Assembly: GCF_051846915.1 (NCBI RefSeq)
Contig: NZ_JBPYCR010000003.1
Span: 1-64,000, forward strand
Direction of reading: 5' to 3'
From: JBPYCR01 sp051846915
Lineage (GTDB): Bacteria > Bacillota > Bacilli > Bacillales > Amphibacillaceae
Length of the DNA stretch: 64,000 nt
A model generated the notes under the pieces. The model did no database searches, was not told the origin of the DNA, and saw only the letters and a list, made by a program, of their open reading frames with translations. The translations under genes and the position numbers were made by a program. This document shows, one piece after another, positions 36,397 through 45,435 of the stretch (the first letter of the stretch is position 1; each line of letters begins with the position of its first letter).

Positions 36397-37512
36397 TTAT
36401 TCAATTTTTCCTTTATCACGTAGATATTGCTCCCACAACTTTACTCCTTCTGCTGTACGCTCAGACTCGTCAGCAACTTTAGGCCAAATTTCTTCAATGG
36501 CCTTTAAGCGCATTTTTTCTACTTCTTCATCACTTAAAGTAATAACTTCTCCACCGCTATCATCCAGTTCTTGTAAAGCTTCTTCAACCCCATCTAAATG
36601 CATTTCACTTGTTTTTACATAATTGGATTCAAAAATGCCTTCTATTTGCTCTCTTTGCCAATCAGTTAGAGCATTCCATGAATCTAAATTGATATAAATT
36701 TCTTGATGTTGCGCTGGATTCCAACCTGGTAGCATGGCATAATCAATAACTTCGTGGAACTTCATGTCATTAATACCGCCTGTATCCCACATCGTTCCTT
36801 CAATTGTCCCTAAATCAATTGCCGTATAGATTTCATCACCACTAAGAGAAACAGGGGTCCCCCCCATCGTTTCTAAAAATATAGCTTGTGGTCCTCCCGC
36901 TCTTAATTTTTTACCATCTAAATCTTCAATACTATTAATTGGGAATTTAGTAAATATAGAGTTTGGCCCCTGACTGGTCCAGCCTGCCCAATGTAAGTTA
37001 TTGTCATGGGCTGCTTCCTGCACAATTTCTCCGATACGGTAATTATCATCGCCCCACATAGCTTCCCATGCTTCATTATGATCATCGGCGCCCATTGCAA
37101 GTCCATAGGCTAACATTCCTTCAGGCATAATACCTCCATATACGGTTGCCCAACCTGCGTATACATCAATAGTCCCATCACTTGCAGCGCCAAATGCTTC
37201 ATCCCCACTTACAATGGACCCTGCCGGTAATAATTCAATTTCAATAGAACCTTCCGTTGCTTCCACCACATCTTCAATCCAAGGTTCTACCCCATTTGCC
37301 CAACCTGCGTCTCCCGAATCAAAGGCCGGTTGAAAGACCCATTGCGTCACTTCATCAGGTGGACCATCCGCATCATTTGATCCCGAGTCACCGGATTCGG
37401 TTTCTTCTATATCTTCTGCCTGAGATTCATCTGCAACGTCTTCTGCTTGACATCCTATAAACAACAAACTCGCTAAAAGTACAAATACCACAAATAATAA
37501 GTACTTTTTCAT
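36397..37512 (-). CDS. TRAP transporter substrate-binding lipoprotein (DctP family), putative taurine binding
   Basis: 371 aa. The lipoprotein signal ends LLFIGC (Cys20), followed by an acidic linker and the DctP domain (VTQWVFQPAFDSGDAGWANGVEPWIEDV; KLRAGGPQAIFLETMGGTPVSLSGDEIYTAIDLGTIEGTMWD with the conserved Arg that binds acidic groups). AGGAGGGGG precedes the ATG. TRAP systems for taurine (TauKLM) are known in other bacteria, and the locus supports taurine here. Confidence 0.92.
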   Translation of the reverse strand: MKKYLLFVVFVLLASLLFIGCQAEDVADESQAEDIEETESGDSGSNDADGPPDEVTQWVFQPAFDSGDAGWANGVEPWIEDVVEATEGSIEIELLPAGSIVSGDEAFGAASDGTIDVYAGWATVYGGIMPEGMLAYGLAMGADDHNEAWEAMWGDDNYRIGEIVQEAAHDNNLHWAGWTSQGPNSIFTKFPINSIEDLDGKKLRAGGPQAIFLETMGGTPVSLSGDEIYTAIDLGTIEGTMWDTGGINDMKFHEVIDYAMLPGWNPAQHQEIYINLDSWNALTDWQREQIEGIFESNYVKTSEMHLDGVEEALQELDDSGGEVITLSDEEVEKMRLKAIEEIWPKVADESERTAEGVKLWEQYLRDKGKIE

Positions 37513-37795
37513 TTGATTTTCCCCCTCCTTATATAATCATGACCACGTTATACCGGCAGATCATCAACTGCCTAAACAAGCAGCTTTGTTGTTTCGTACT
37601 AGGAAGACTTGGCTTTACAGCTATTCATTCTCGAATGCGCCAGATGCACTTACACCGGGAAAGTTTAATCCTTTCCTGTTTATAAAGAAAAAGTGAATTC
37701 TTACAAATACATCCTCCCAAGTTCCAGTTACTATCATCATGCAACTTACAGATGAGCTCAGGCAGTCACCCCCTTTTTAAAAGTAAATACTATAC

Positions 37796-39109
37796 TTATT
37801 TTGTGATCATTGTTGTCGGTAACCATGTCGCTAATTGCGGAAAAATCATAAGTAATATTAATGCAATTAATTGAAGAATAATAAACGGAAAAACAGAGCG
37901 ATAAACATCTCCCATATTGACGTTTTTAGGCAATATACTTTTAATCCAGAAGAGTACAAAGCCAAATGGCGGTGTTAAATATGCAATCTGAATATTTACA
38001 ACAAGAAGTATGCCGAACCATAACGTATCTATACCTACTTCATTTAGGATAGGAACAAACAAAGGTGTCGTCATCATAATAATGGCCCAATCATCCATTA
38101 CCATCCCTAACAGAATGATAATTAACATCATCATAATAAGTACTCCCCATTTTCCTCCGGGCATGGATGTTACCGCAGAAGTAATGACGCCTTGACCACC
38201 TAAAGCACTAAAAACATTAACAAAAAATGTTGCACCAATGAGTATCCACAATCCCATTCCGGCCAAGTTGACAGTAACCGTAAGTGAATCTTTAATGACT
38301 TTCCAAGACAGCTTCCCATAAATCAAATTAATAAACAAAGCCCCACCGGCTCCAAATGCTGCCGCCTCTGAAGGAGTTGCAACACCTAACCAAATCACTC
38401 CCAATACGAGAAAAATAAGTACAATAAAAGGCCAAATACTAAAAACAGCACGAAGCTTTTCTTTAACAGTAAATCGATTATCTTTCGGAATTGCTGGGCC
38501 CATATGTGGTTGAATCTTACACCTAATTCCTATGTACAACACATACATAATCGCAAGCATTAAACCTGGTACAATGCCCCCTAAAAATAAAGCTCCAATT
38601 GATTCGTTCGCAAGAATCCCATAAAAAATAAATGGGATACTCGGAGGAATTAATGCACCTAATGCTCCGCCCGCCCCAATGGACCCAATTGCTATCCCTC
38701 TATGATAGTTATACCTCATCATAGACGGATAAGCGATTTGTCCCATCGTAATTGTCGCAGGTGGCGTAATTCCTGTTATTGCAGCAAATATCGTACATAC
38801 TTGAACGGTCCCCATTGCCAACCCACCGGGTAGATGTCCAATTAATTTATATGCTGCATCATAAGCTGTTTTGGCAATTCCGGAAAATCGTATGATGTTT
38901 CCCATAAAAATAAATAGCGGAACCGTCACAATTATATGCTGCCAAGGAGTTGAGAAAAAAGCACTGGGGGCAGACATCAAAATCTTGGGTGCAAAAAGTA
39001 AGGAAAACAGTGCCGCAGTACCGCCCAATCCTAATGCAACAGGCAATCCTAAAAATAAAACAATAAATAAACATACAAACATGAGCACTGTAATTAGTAT
39101 GGCACTCAA
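37796..39109 (-). CDS. TRAP transporter large permease (DctM family)
   Basis: 437 aa with about twelve membrane segments. Family marks: LFLGLPVALGLGGTAALFSL, IPLFIFMGNIIRFSGIAKTAYDAAYKLIGHLPGGLAMGTVQVC, ATITMGQIAYPSMMRYNYHRGIAIGSIGAGGALGALIPPSIPFI. The open frame begins at 39151, but GGGGG followed 8 bases later by TTG at 39109 gives the usual N-terminus (MSAILITVLMFVCLF). First gene of the TRAP transcription unit. Confidence 0.94.
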   Translation of the reverse strand: MSAILITVLMFVCLFIVLFLGLPVALGLGGTAALFSLLFAPKILMSAPSAFFSTPWQHIIVTVPLFIFMGNIIRFSGIAKTAYDAAYKLIGHLPGGLAMGTVQVCTIFAAITGITPPATITMGQIAYPSMMRYNYHRGIAIGSIGAGGALGALIPPSIPFIFYGILANESIGALFLGGIVPGLMLAIMYVLYIGIRCKIQPHMGPAIPKDNRFTVKEKLRAVFSIWPFIVLIFLVLGVIWLGVATPSEAAAFGAGGALFINLIYGKLSWKVIKDSLTVTVNLAGMGLWILIGATFFVNVFSALGGQGVITSAVTSMPGGKWGVLIMMMLIIILLGMVMDDWAIIMMTTPLFVPILNEVGIDTLWFGILLVVNIQIAYLTPPFGFVLFWIKSILPKNVNMGDVYRSVFPFIILQLIALILLMIFPQLATWLPTTMITK

Positions 39110-39252
39110 TACAAAATCCCCCTTTTTTACGGATGTTTCCTTTCCGTTCAATACCGCAAAATGTACTATTGATTATGTCGATCCAATTGATGTGTCTAAA
39201 CAGAAATAACAAAAATGACAGTTAAAATTTCCCCTTGATTGTCCCTAAAAAT

Positions 39253-39266
39253 TGTAATCGTTAACA
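39253..39266. promoter_or_regulatory. Catabolite-responsive element (cre) in the TRAP leader
   Basis: TGTAATCGTTAACA fits the CcpA consensus TGTAANCGNTNACA at every defined position. It lies downstream of the promoter and operator, in the untranslated leader of the DctM gene, where bound CcpA would block elongation. Confidence 0.7.
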
Positions 39267-39284
39267 TTGAATATATTTCATCAT

Positions 39285-39301
39285 GATGTCCGTACCAGTT
39301 T
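39285..39301 (-). promoter_or_regulatory. Putative GntR/UTRA operator upstream of the TRAP genes
   Basis: GATGTCCGTACCAGTTT, the second copy of the 17-bp motif. It begins about 12 bases downstream of the -10 box, a position suited to repression. The spacing between promoter, operator and cre is visible directly. Confidence 0.65.
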
Positions 39302-39312
39302 CTTTTAAGAGT

Positions 39313-39341
39313 ATAGTAAATCAAAATTCTAAAATTGTCAA
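39313..39341 (-). promoter_or_regulatory. Sigma-A promoter of the TRAP operon
   Basis: On the minus strand TTGACA (39341-39336) is followed after 17 bases by TACTAT (39318-39313). Confidence 0.6.
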
Positions 39342-39412
39342 TATATTTTATTAATTTAGAATTCACAAATAAATGTACTTATTATTATATATACGCATAT
39401 AAACTGGAAAAA

Positions 39413-39438
39413 TGAACTTGAAAAAATTTTCAAGTTCA
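39413..39438. terminator. Inverted repeat, possible terminator
   Basis: TGAACTTGAAAA and TTTTCAAGTTCA form a 12-bp stem around two bases. It lies beyond the 3' end of the permease gene and just before the TRAP promoter and could stop residual transcription. Confidence 0.45.
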
Positions 39439-39697
39439 CTTATATAACTGAGATTAATTAGGTGGTCATTAAAGAACCATCCTTTTAAGAAAGTGAGGTT
39501 ATATCTTAGGTGTTTAAATTAACTACTCTACTTTGAATAATACGTCTTAACAATCAGTGCATCCAATAACATGCTACCAAGTAAAATTCGGGATGATCAT
39601 TTATTTTTATAGAGTTGCAAAAAAGATTTGAACTTTTATCATCAAAAATATTTGATTTTTGTGTATAAGGTTTTTTATAAGTCTTTAAACAAGTCAT

Positions 39698-39732
39698 TTT
39701 AGATCAGGTCGAAAGTTCTCGCCTGATCTAAA
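39698..39732. terminator. 11-bp hairpin after the permease gene
   Basis: TTTAGATCAGG (39698-39708) pairs with CCTGATCTAAA (39722-39732). It follows the stop codon of the minus-strand permease gene by 24 bases; the best T-rich tail (TATTTTATTT) is on the plus-strand side. Confidence 0.6.
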
Positions 39733-39756
39733 TATTTTATTTATCTCATTCACCCT

Positions 39757-41178
39757 CTAAAAAATCACAACCGCCAATATCGTACTTGCTAACAAACCTA
39801 GAATAACCGGTAAAAAATTTTTTCGCACGAGCTCCATTACCGATATTCCGCAAAATCCGGCAATGGCAATCAACGACGACCAAGCAACAAGCGTTCCGCC
39901 ACCTGTCCAGATGGAACCCATTTGTCCAATGGCCGCCAAGGTTGAAGCATCGATCGCACTATTTTCCAACGCGGCAGCTAATGCCCCGGTTAAAGGCAAT
40001 CCGGAAAATCCAGATCCATCCAATCCGGTAATAATGCCAATGATTAAAATACTAAACGCAGACAATATTGCGCTTTGCGGCAAAAATTCCTGGGTGGATT
40101 GAACCAAATCAAATAAAAATGCCGGCGCTCCTTCTTCAATACCTAAAATACTTCCGGAAAAATCACTGCTTCCAAGAAAGAAGAATCCGGCGATCGGAAT
40201 AACCGGCCCCATTGCTTTAAACGCAAATACAAATCCATTTGTAATATGATTTGAAATGTAATCAAGCGCATGCTGTCTGCCAAATGCAGCTGTAGATAAA
40301 AGCAACAGAATGACAGCTACACCGCCTATCAAAGCTGCTCCATCGCCGCCTTCCAAGCCTCCCATTCTGCCGGAAAGAAGCTTCGTATAAACCATATAGA
40401 TAACAACAGCTAATAATGTAATCGGCACAACGACAGCGAATACTCTTCCCCATGTTGAAAGATGTTTTGTATGAGATTTTTTATCTGGCTCTCGATCAAA
40501 TGTCAAAGCTTTTAATTCTTTTTCAATTAATGGATCGTTTTTTTCCCGAATGGTTTTACGGTACAGCATATAAGCAATGAAAAAGGCAACCGCACCGGAA
40601 GCAAGGGATAATACCAATGCTTTATCTGCCACAAGCATGGTTGAAACGCCCGCTGATTTTGCTGATAAACTGGGGGCTACTTGCACAATATAATCCGATG
40701 ATAGTGCCATTCCCTGTCCTGCTATAGCTACTGCAACCGCCGCGCCCATGATAGGCAATCCAGAACGGACAGCTGCTGGAACGAGCAACGCACAAATTAA
40801 TGGTACAGCTGGTGTTGGCCAAAAAAACAAGGAAATAATATACGTAACCCCTATTAATATAAAGAATGAAACGTGTCCATTAATCATCATCCGCTGAATC
40901 GGCTGAATCATTTTTTCATCCGCACCAATATCACGCAAGGAATGCAGCAATGCCATCATAAATGTGATGATAAGAAATATATTAAAAAGCTCTGTTGCTG
41001 CAACTAAGTTCGCCTGAAAGATGGATGTAAAGCCATCAACCAAGCTACCTTTATATACCCATGCAATGACAAAGGTTCCTAATAACGATGGAAATACGAC
41101 ACCTTTACGAAATATCATTGTTAGAATGATCATTAACGTAAACAAGCCGTATAACAAATGAGACATCGTTAAATCCAC
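39757..41178 (-). CDS. Multipass permease, ion-transporter superfamily-like, substrate unknown
   Basis: 473 aa with about twelve hydrophobic helices. GTG at 41178 is 6 bases after GGAAG; upstream starts at 41196 (GTG) and 41184 (ATG) are also open. A soluble stretch near 220-245 (EKELKALTFDREPDKKSHTKH) splits two halves. Motif-like pieces are FFWPTPAVPLICALLVPAAVRSGLPIMGAAVAVAIAGQG and GLDGSGFSGLPLTGALAAALE, reminiscent of anion transporters of the DcuC/CitMHS type. I do not recognise the family. It is divergent from the aconitase gene, with a holin gene between. Confidence 0.75.
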   Translation of the reverse strand: MDLTMSHLLYGLFTLMIILTMIFRKGVVFPSLLGTFVIAWVYKGSLVDGFTSIFQANLVAATELFNIFLIITFMMALLHSLRDIGADEKMIQPIQRMMINGHVSFFILIGVTYIISLFFWPTPAVPLICALLVPAAVRSGLPIMGAAVAVAIAGQGMALSSDYIVQVAPSLSAKSAGVSTMLVADKALVLSLASGAVAFFIAYMLYRKTIREKNDPLIEKELKALTFDREPDKKSHTKHLSTWGRVFAVVVPITLLAVVIYMVYTKLLSGRMGGLEGGDGAALIGGVAVILLLLSTAAFGRQHALDYISNHITNGFVFAFKAMGPVIPIAGFFFLGSSDFSGSILGIEEGAPAFLFDLVQSTQEFLPQSAILSAFSILIIGIITGLDGSGFSGLPLTGALAAALENSAIDASTLAAIGQMGSIWTGGGTLVAWSSLIAIAGFCGISVMELVRKNFLPVILGLLASTILAVVIF

Positions 41179-41290
41179 AAGCATCTTCCTTTCCACATAA
41201 TATGCTATAGCCTATGCAAAACCCGCCCACACGGTGAAAGAATTAATTTTATGTTATTAAGTATACAAGACAACTAACTCGATCTCCGTT

Positions 41291-41563
41291 TCACTCATTC
41301 AAATTGGACGATCTCTTTTTCTTTTCCTTTCCTTTCGTTAAACCATTTTCACACAAAACCTTTTGCTGTTTTAAACCTGTTTTCGTGACATAGTTGTTCT
41401 TATACCAAGCTGTAATGGAAGTTGTTGCTGTGAAGAACATAGCCGTAAGCTGCTCGACCAGCTCACTATCAATCGGTAATGGTGATTTCCCGATCGTGAC
41501 AAAAAACTGGTTAATAAGTGCCAATATTAGGGTAACAGTACGAATAACGGTTCCTTTATCCAT
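41291..41563 (-). CDS. SPP1-type phage holin, orphan
   Basis: 90 aa: MDKGTVIRTVTLILALINQFFVTIGKSPLPIDSE, then a second hydrophobic stretch FFTATTSITAWYKNNYV and a basic tail KKGKEKKKRSS. This is the SPP1/phi29-like small holin layout. GGAGATGTATAG precedes the ATG. No endolysin, capsid or integrase gene lies near, so it is a lone holin rather than part of a prophage in this window. Confidence 0.88.
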   Translation of the reverse strand: MDKGTVIRTVTLILALINQFFVTIGKSPLPIDSELVEQLTAMFFTATTSITAWYKNNYVTKTGLKQQKVLCENGLTKGKEKKKRSSNLNE

Positions 41564-41882
41564 CTATACATCTCCTCAAGAACTTGTTTATACTACTTTA
41601 TTTTTGTTTTGATATAGGGGAACGGCGTCGGATATTGGCAAGGCTACTCTTACAATCGAAAAAAATCATCCATTGGTGGCATCCATTCCATATGTTTTGA
41701 GAAGAAACCGACTCCAAAGATGTCGTGCCAGGTGTAAAATAAATTAAAAAAGTATAAATATGCTTTGACTACCCATTCTAAGTACAGGGAAGCCTGTAAG
41801 CGCAATATCCCAGACGAACAGTTTAAGCACCTAAAGGAACATGTTATGTTATAAAGTTTTATTAATAAAGGGAGGAATAAAA
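41564..41882. other. Intergenic region upstream of the aconitase gene
   Basis: It contains no ORF with a ribosome site. TGTAAGCGCAATAT near 41797 partly matches the cre consensus but fails at conserved positions. No convincing promoter pair was identified. Confidence 0.5.
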
Positions 41883-43829
41883 TTGGCTCTTAACGTTTCA
41901 CAAAAGTTAATTGAGGACCATCTTATATCCGGATCAATGGAAAAAGGTGAGGAAATTGGGTTAAAAATTGACCAAACGTTATGTCAGGATGCTACCGGGA
42001 CAATGGTTATGCTTGAACTTGAAGCAATGGGACTCAAGTATGCAAAAACGGAGTGTTCTGCTCAGTATGTTGATCACAATTTAATTCAGGCAGATAGTAA
42101 AAACCCGGATGATCATTTGTTTCTCGAAAGTGCGGCAAACAAATTTGGACTTTATTACAGCCGTCCCGGAAACGGCGTCAGTCATCCCGTCCATATGCAG
42201 CGTTTAGCAAAACCAGGTAAAACATTACTCGGCTCCGATAGCCATACGTGCGCCAATGGATGTATGGGTATGCTTGCAATGGGTGCTGGTGGGATTGATG
42301 TTGCCATGGCAATTGCCGGTGAGCCGATTTATATTACAATGCCGGAAATTTTCGGTGTAAAATTAGTCGGGGAATTGCCGGATTGGATCAGTGCAAAAGA
42401 CGTTATTCTGGAATTGTTGCGCCGTTATGATGTAAAAGGCGGGGTAGGAAAAATTATCGAATATTACGGTCCCGGCCTTGATCACCTAAGTGCTATGGAC
42501 CGTCACGTCATTGCAAATATGGGAGCCGAACTGGGGGCGACTGCAACCGTATTTCCGTCAGACGGTGAAGTGAAGCGCTTTTTAAAACAGCAAGGTCGTG
42601 TGTCAGATTGGAGCGAACTAGTAGCTGATAAAGGTGCCACTTATGACTTACATGATGAAATTAATTTATCTGAACTTGAGCCATTAGTTGCAAAGCCTTC
42701 CAGCCCTGGAAATGTTGTTTCTGTTACCGAAGTGGCTGGGACACCTATTTACCAATCTTATGTAGGGTCTTCAGCAAATCCCGGATATCGTGATTTTGCA
42801 ATAGCTGCCGAAATTGTCAAAGATAAAAAGATTGCCAACGGATTATCTTATGATATTAACCCATCATCTAGACAAATCCTTTCCGGTTTAGTACAGGATT
42901 CACATATTGGCTCGCTTTTAAATGCAGGTGCCCGCTTGCATCAAGCAGGTTGTAATGGATGTATCGGGATGGGGCAAGCACCAGCAACAGGTAGAAATAG
43001 CCTGAGAACAACGCCACGTAATTTTCCGGGAAGGTCCGGAACGAAAGAGGATAGTGTTTATTTATGTAGTCCGGAAATCGCAGCAGCATCTGCTTTAACA
43101 GGGGAAATTACAGATCCGCGTACACTTGATTTTCCTTATCCAAAAGTCACGGAACAAAATACCGTCAATGTGGATGACAGTTTATTGGATGATCCGTTAC
43201 CGAAAGAGGAAGCAAATAAAGTCTCCTTGGTGAAGGGACCTAATATTGTATCCATTCCTGAAATGGATGAACTTCCCGATGAATTGCAAATACCTGTACT
43301 GCTTAAAGTAGGAGATAATATTTCCACCGATGAAATTCTTGCGGGCGGATCACGAGTGTTGCCGTACCGAAGCAACCTTCCCGAAATCAGTAATTTTACG
43401 TATGAAGGAGTTGATCCTACTTACGTTAAACGCGCGAAAGAAAGTAAAAACAGTGGCGGGCATGCAATTGTTGGTGGCTATAACTATGGACAAGGATCAA
43501 GTCGGGAGCATGCTGTACTAGCACCAAGGTATTTAGGATTGCGGGCTGTCCTGAGTAAAGATTACGCACGCATTCACTGGCAAAACCTCATAAACTTTGG
43601 TGTATTGCCATTACGATTTGTTGATGAAACTAACTATGATGACTTGAAGCAAGGTCAAGTTCTTCACTTTTCCGATTTACGTAATCAATTACTTGCTAAA
43701 GATACTTTAATTGCCACGGTCAAAGATCAAAATAAGGATATTGAACTGGAACATCATTTAACCGAACGACAAAAAAATATTATTTTAGAGGGCGGGCTCA
43801 TTAACTGGATTAAAGAAAAACAAGCATAA
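41883..43829 (+). CDS. Aconitate hydratase, short (about 650 aa) bacterial type
   Basis: 648 aa from TTG at 41883, seven bases after GGGAGG (the open frame extends to 41841). Motifs: GSDSHTCANGCMGMLAMGAGG, QAGCNGCIGMGQAPATGRNSLRTTPRNFPGRSGT and, in the swivel domain, LLKVGDNISTDEILAGGS and GGYNYGQGSSREHAVLAPRYLGLRAVLSKDYARIHWQNLINFGVLP. It is shorter than the 900-residue CitB-type enzyme and belongs to a different aconitase subfamily. It may act on citrate/isocitrate or a related acid. A strong terminator follows. Confidence 0.9.
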   Translation: MALNVSQKLIEDHLISGSMEKGEEIGLKIDQTLCQDATGTMVMLELEAMGLKYAKTECSAQYVDHNLIQADSKNPDDHLFLESAANKFGLYYSRPGNGVSHPVHMQRLAKPGKTLLGSDSHTCANGCMGMLAMGAGGIDVAMAIAGEPIYITMPEIFGVKLVGELPDWISAKDVILELLRRYDVKGGVGKIIEYYGPGLDHLSAMDRHVIANMGAELGATATVFPSDGEVKRFLKQQGRVSDWSELVADKGATYDLHDEINLSELEPLVAKPSSPGNVVSVTEVAGTPIYQSYVGSSANPGYRDFAIAAEIVKDKKIANGLSYDINPSSRQILSGLVQDSHIGSLLNAGARLHQAGCNGCIGMGQAPATGRNSLRTTPRNFPGRSGTKEDSVYLCSPEIAAASALTGEITDPRTLDFPYPKVTEQNTVNVDDSLLDDPLPKEEANKVSLVKGPNIVSIPEMDELPDELQIPVLLKVGDNISTDEILAGGSRVLPYRSNLPEISNFTYEGVDPTYVKRAKESKNSGGHAIVGGYNYGQGSSREHAVLAPRYLGLRAVLSKDYARIHWQNLINFGVLPLRFVDETNYDDLKQGQVLHFSDLRNQLLAKDTLIATVKDQNKDIELEHHLTERQKNIILEGGLINWIKEKQA

Positions 43830-43849
43830 TGATTTGTTCTTTCGAAAAT

Positions 43850-43885
43850 AAAAAAGAAGGTGGAATAATTTCCATCTTCTTTTTT
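43850..43885 (+). terminator. Terminator of the aconitase gene
   Basis: AAAAAAGAAGGTGGAA (43850-43865) pairs with TTCCATCTTCTTTTTT (43870-43885), one wobble pair, TAAT loop. It ends in a T-run. Confidence 0.9.
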
Positions 43886-43983
43886 ATTGGTTTTATGTAA
43901 AGAGTTCAACGGCAAGTAGTTATAGCAGTTTGCCATCATTTTTTGAAACCTTTGCTTTTAAGGTAAACAATATACACAATAAA

Positions 43984-44841
43984 TTACCCCAAAGGCTTTG
44001 CTGAAGCGGATGAATAAATGCGAATTTTCATTTTCCCGTTTTTTGCATGGGCACGGATTAATACTGCGTGGTCATACTTATTTTGAAAAACAAAATCCGG
44101 CCCCCACCAACTAACCGTTGCATCCTTTCCGGGTGGCACATATGGAACCGATCTGCTGTGCGAATAACGTTCGACAATTTCTATTCCATCTAAGTTTACT
44201 GCATTAAACAAAGTAGATGAAACTTGACATATCCCTCCACCTATATCTTCGGCAAGCTCCCCTTCTACAATTACGGGAGCTTTTTTATAACCTTTTTCTT
44301 CTGTCCGTTTTCCAACAATCTTATTAAAGGAAAATTTTTCGCCGGGAAATACGACATGATTATTAATTGCTTTTGCAGATAGGTCAATATTATGCGAACG
44401 TTCCCTATTACTTTCTTTAAAATGTGTCTCATACTCTCCGATTTTTTTATCATGGATTTCAGATAAAAGCTCGCTATCAATACGAGGATATACCGTTTTC
44501 TTTGGTATATCTACATGACTCGGGGCACCAGTATAGTAAAAATGATACATAATTCGGCTAAAAGCTTTTTTATCCAAGCGGCTTCCTGCTTTTTCTTCAA
44601 TAATGTTATTGTTTTCACTTATCGTCGCATTTACCGGTTTTTTGTATGTTGCCTGATCAATCTTCTCCATCAACACATTCAATTTAGAATCGTTTATAAA
44701 GATTCCTTCTTGCAATGGCATTGCATAATCTTCTCGCTCAAGTACTTCCACCGGTTCACCATTGTCTTTTACAGTCAAAGTTTCCGATACACTTAAAGGA
44801 GACATAGTTAAAATCGATAATGATATAAATACAACATGCAT
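43984..44841 (-). CDS. VanW family protein with N-terminal membrane anchor
   Basis: 285 aa from the ATG at 44841, eight bases after AGGAGG; a GTG at 44847 is too close. A hydrophobic signal/anchor (VVFISLSILTMSPLSV) precedes an extracytoplasmic domain. The VanW core is FPGEKFSFNKIVGKRTEEKGYKKAPVIVEGELAEDIGGGICQVSSTLFNAV and HSRSVPYVPPGKDATVSWWGPDF. VanW proteins are cell-envelope proteins whose role is unknown; many Bacilli carry several. Not part of a vancomycin-resistance cluster here. Confidence 0.92.
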   Translation of the reverse strand: MHVVFISLSILTMSPLSVSETLTVKDNGEPVEVLEREDYAMPLQEGIFINDSKLNVLMEKIDQATYKKPVNATISENNNIIEEKAGSRLDKKAFSRIMYHFYYTGAPSHVDIPKKTVYPRIDSELLSEIHDKKIGEYETHFKESNRERSHNIDLSAKAINNHVVFPGEKFSFNKIVGKRTEEKGYKKAPVIVEGELAEDIGGGICQVSSTLFNAVNLDGIEIVERYSHSRSVPYVPPGKDATVSWWGPDFVFQNKYDHAVLIRAHAKNGKMKIRIYSSASAKPLG

Positions 44842-44916
44842 GATCACGACCTCCTCCCATTAGTATGAGATAAAGAGTCGGAATCATGCATAATTCATCC
44901 GTATTCCATCAACCAT

Positions 44917-45168
44917 TTAAATTAGGAAATAACCAACAATAACTACCGTTGCAACTGCTGTAATCACATATAGCCATATTTGAATCGGCAAATATTTCTG
45001 TACTGAATTAGCTTCATATTCGTGTGAACGACGTAATTCATCTTCAACGGTATCGCCTTCTTCTTCATACCGTTTCATTTTCTGCTCTTCTTGTTTAAAT
45101 GCGTAAAATGTAACCACCATAGCGATAACAAATAAAAGTGCGATGACTAAAAGTAACCATAGGCTCAT
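44917..45168 (-). CDS. Small two-helix membrane protein
   Basis: 83 aa from the ATG at 45168, after GGGAG; a TTG at 45174 is also in frame. Two hydrophobic helices (LWLLLVIALLFVIAMVVTFYAF and WLYVITAVATVVIVGYFLI) flank a charged central loop (KQEEQKMKRYEEEGDTVEDELRRSHEYEAN). Unrecognised; the layout is a hairpin membrane protein with a cytoplasmic charged loop. Confidence 0.75.
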   Translation of the reverse strand: MSLWLLLVIALLFVIAMVVTFYAFKQEEQKMKRYEEEGDTVEDELRRSHEYEANSVQKYLPIQIWLYVITAVATVVIVGYFLI

Positions 45169-45435
45169 TATCAATCACTCCCTTTGAAAACTTGATCACG
45201 TCCGATCATAAGACGAAAGTTTTCAGGATATTTATACTGTTGCGTGTAACCAGTGAGACGATAAAAGGATTTAATCTTTTTTATCTATATAAAAGAACAT
45301 TCTATCCCCCACTATTATCCATTCTATATATTTTATAACACTTCTGCTGTGATATAAAACACTTGTTTACGATTAATTTCTATAATCCTTGCCAGAAATC
45401 TTCTTTACGAGATAAATATGCGCTGTTAGTGCAAT

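Larger units (their letters stand above)
39110..39756. other. Long intergenic region between the TRAP operon and the permease gene
   Basis: It holds the TRAP promoter, an operator and a cre site (listed separately), a TGAACTTGAAAA/TTTTCAAGTTCA inverted repeat at 39413-39438 and the 39698-39732 inverted repeat. No further gene with a ribosome site was found. Confidence 0.6.

Noticed and set aside
41291..41563. Prophage region around the holin
   Set aside because: No capsid, tail, integrase, endolysin or att-like repeats near; neighbours are metabolic genes.
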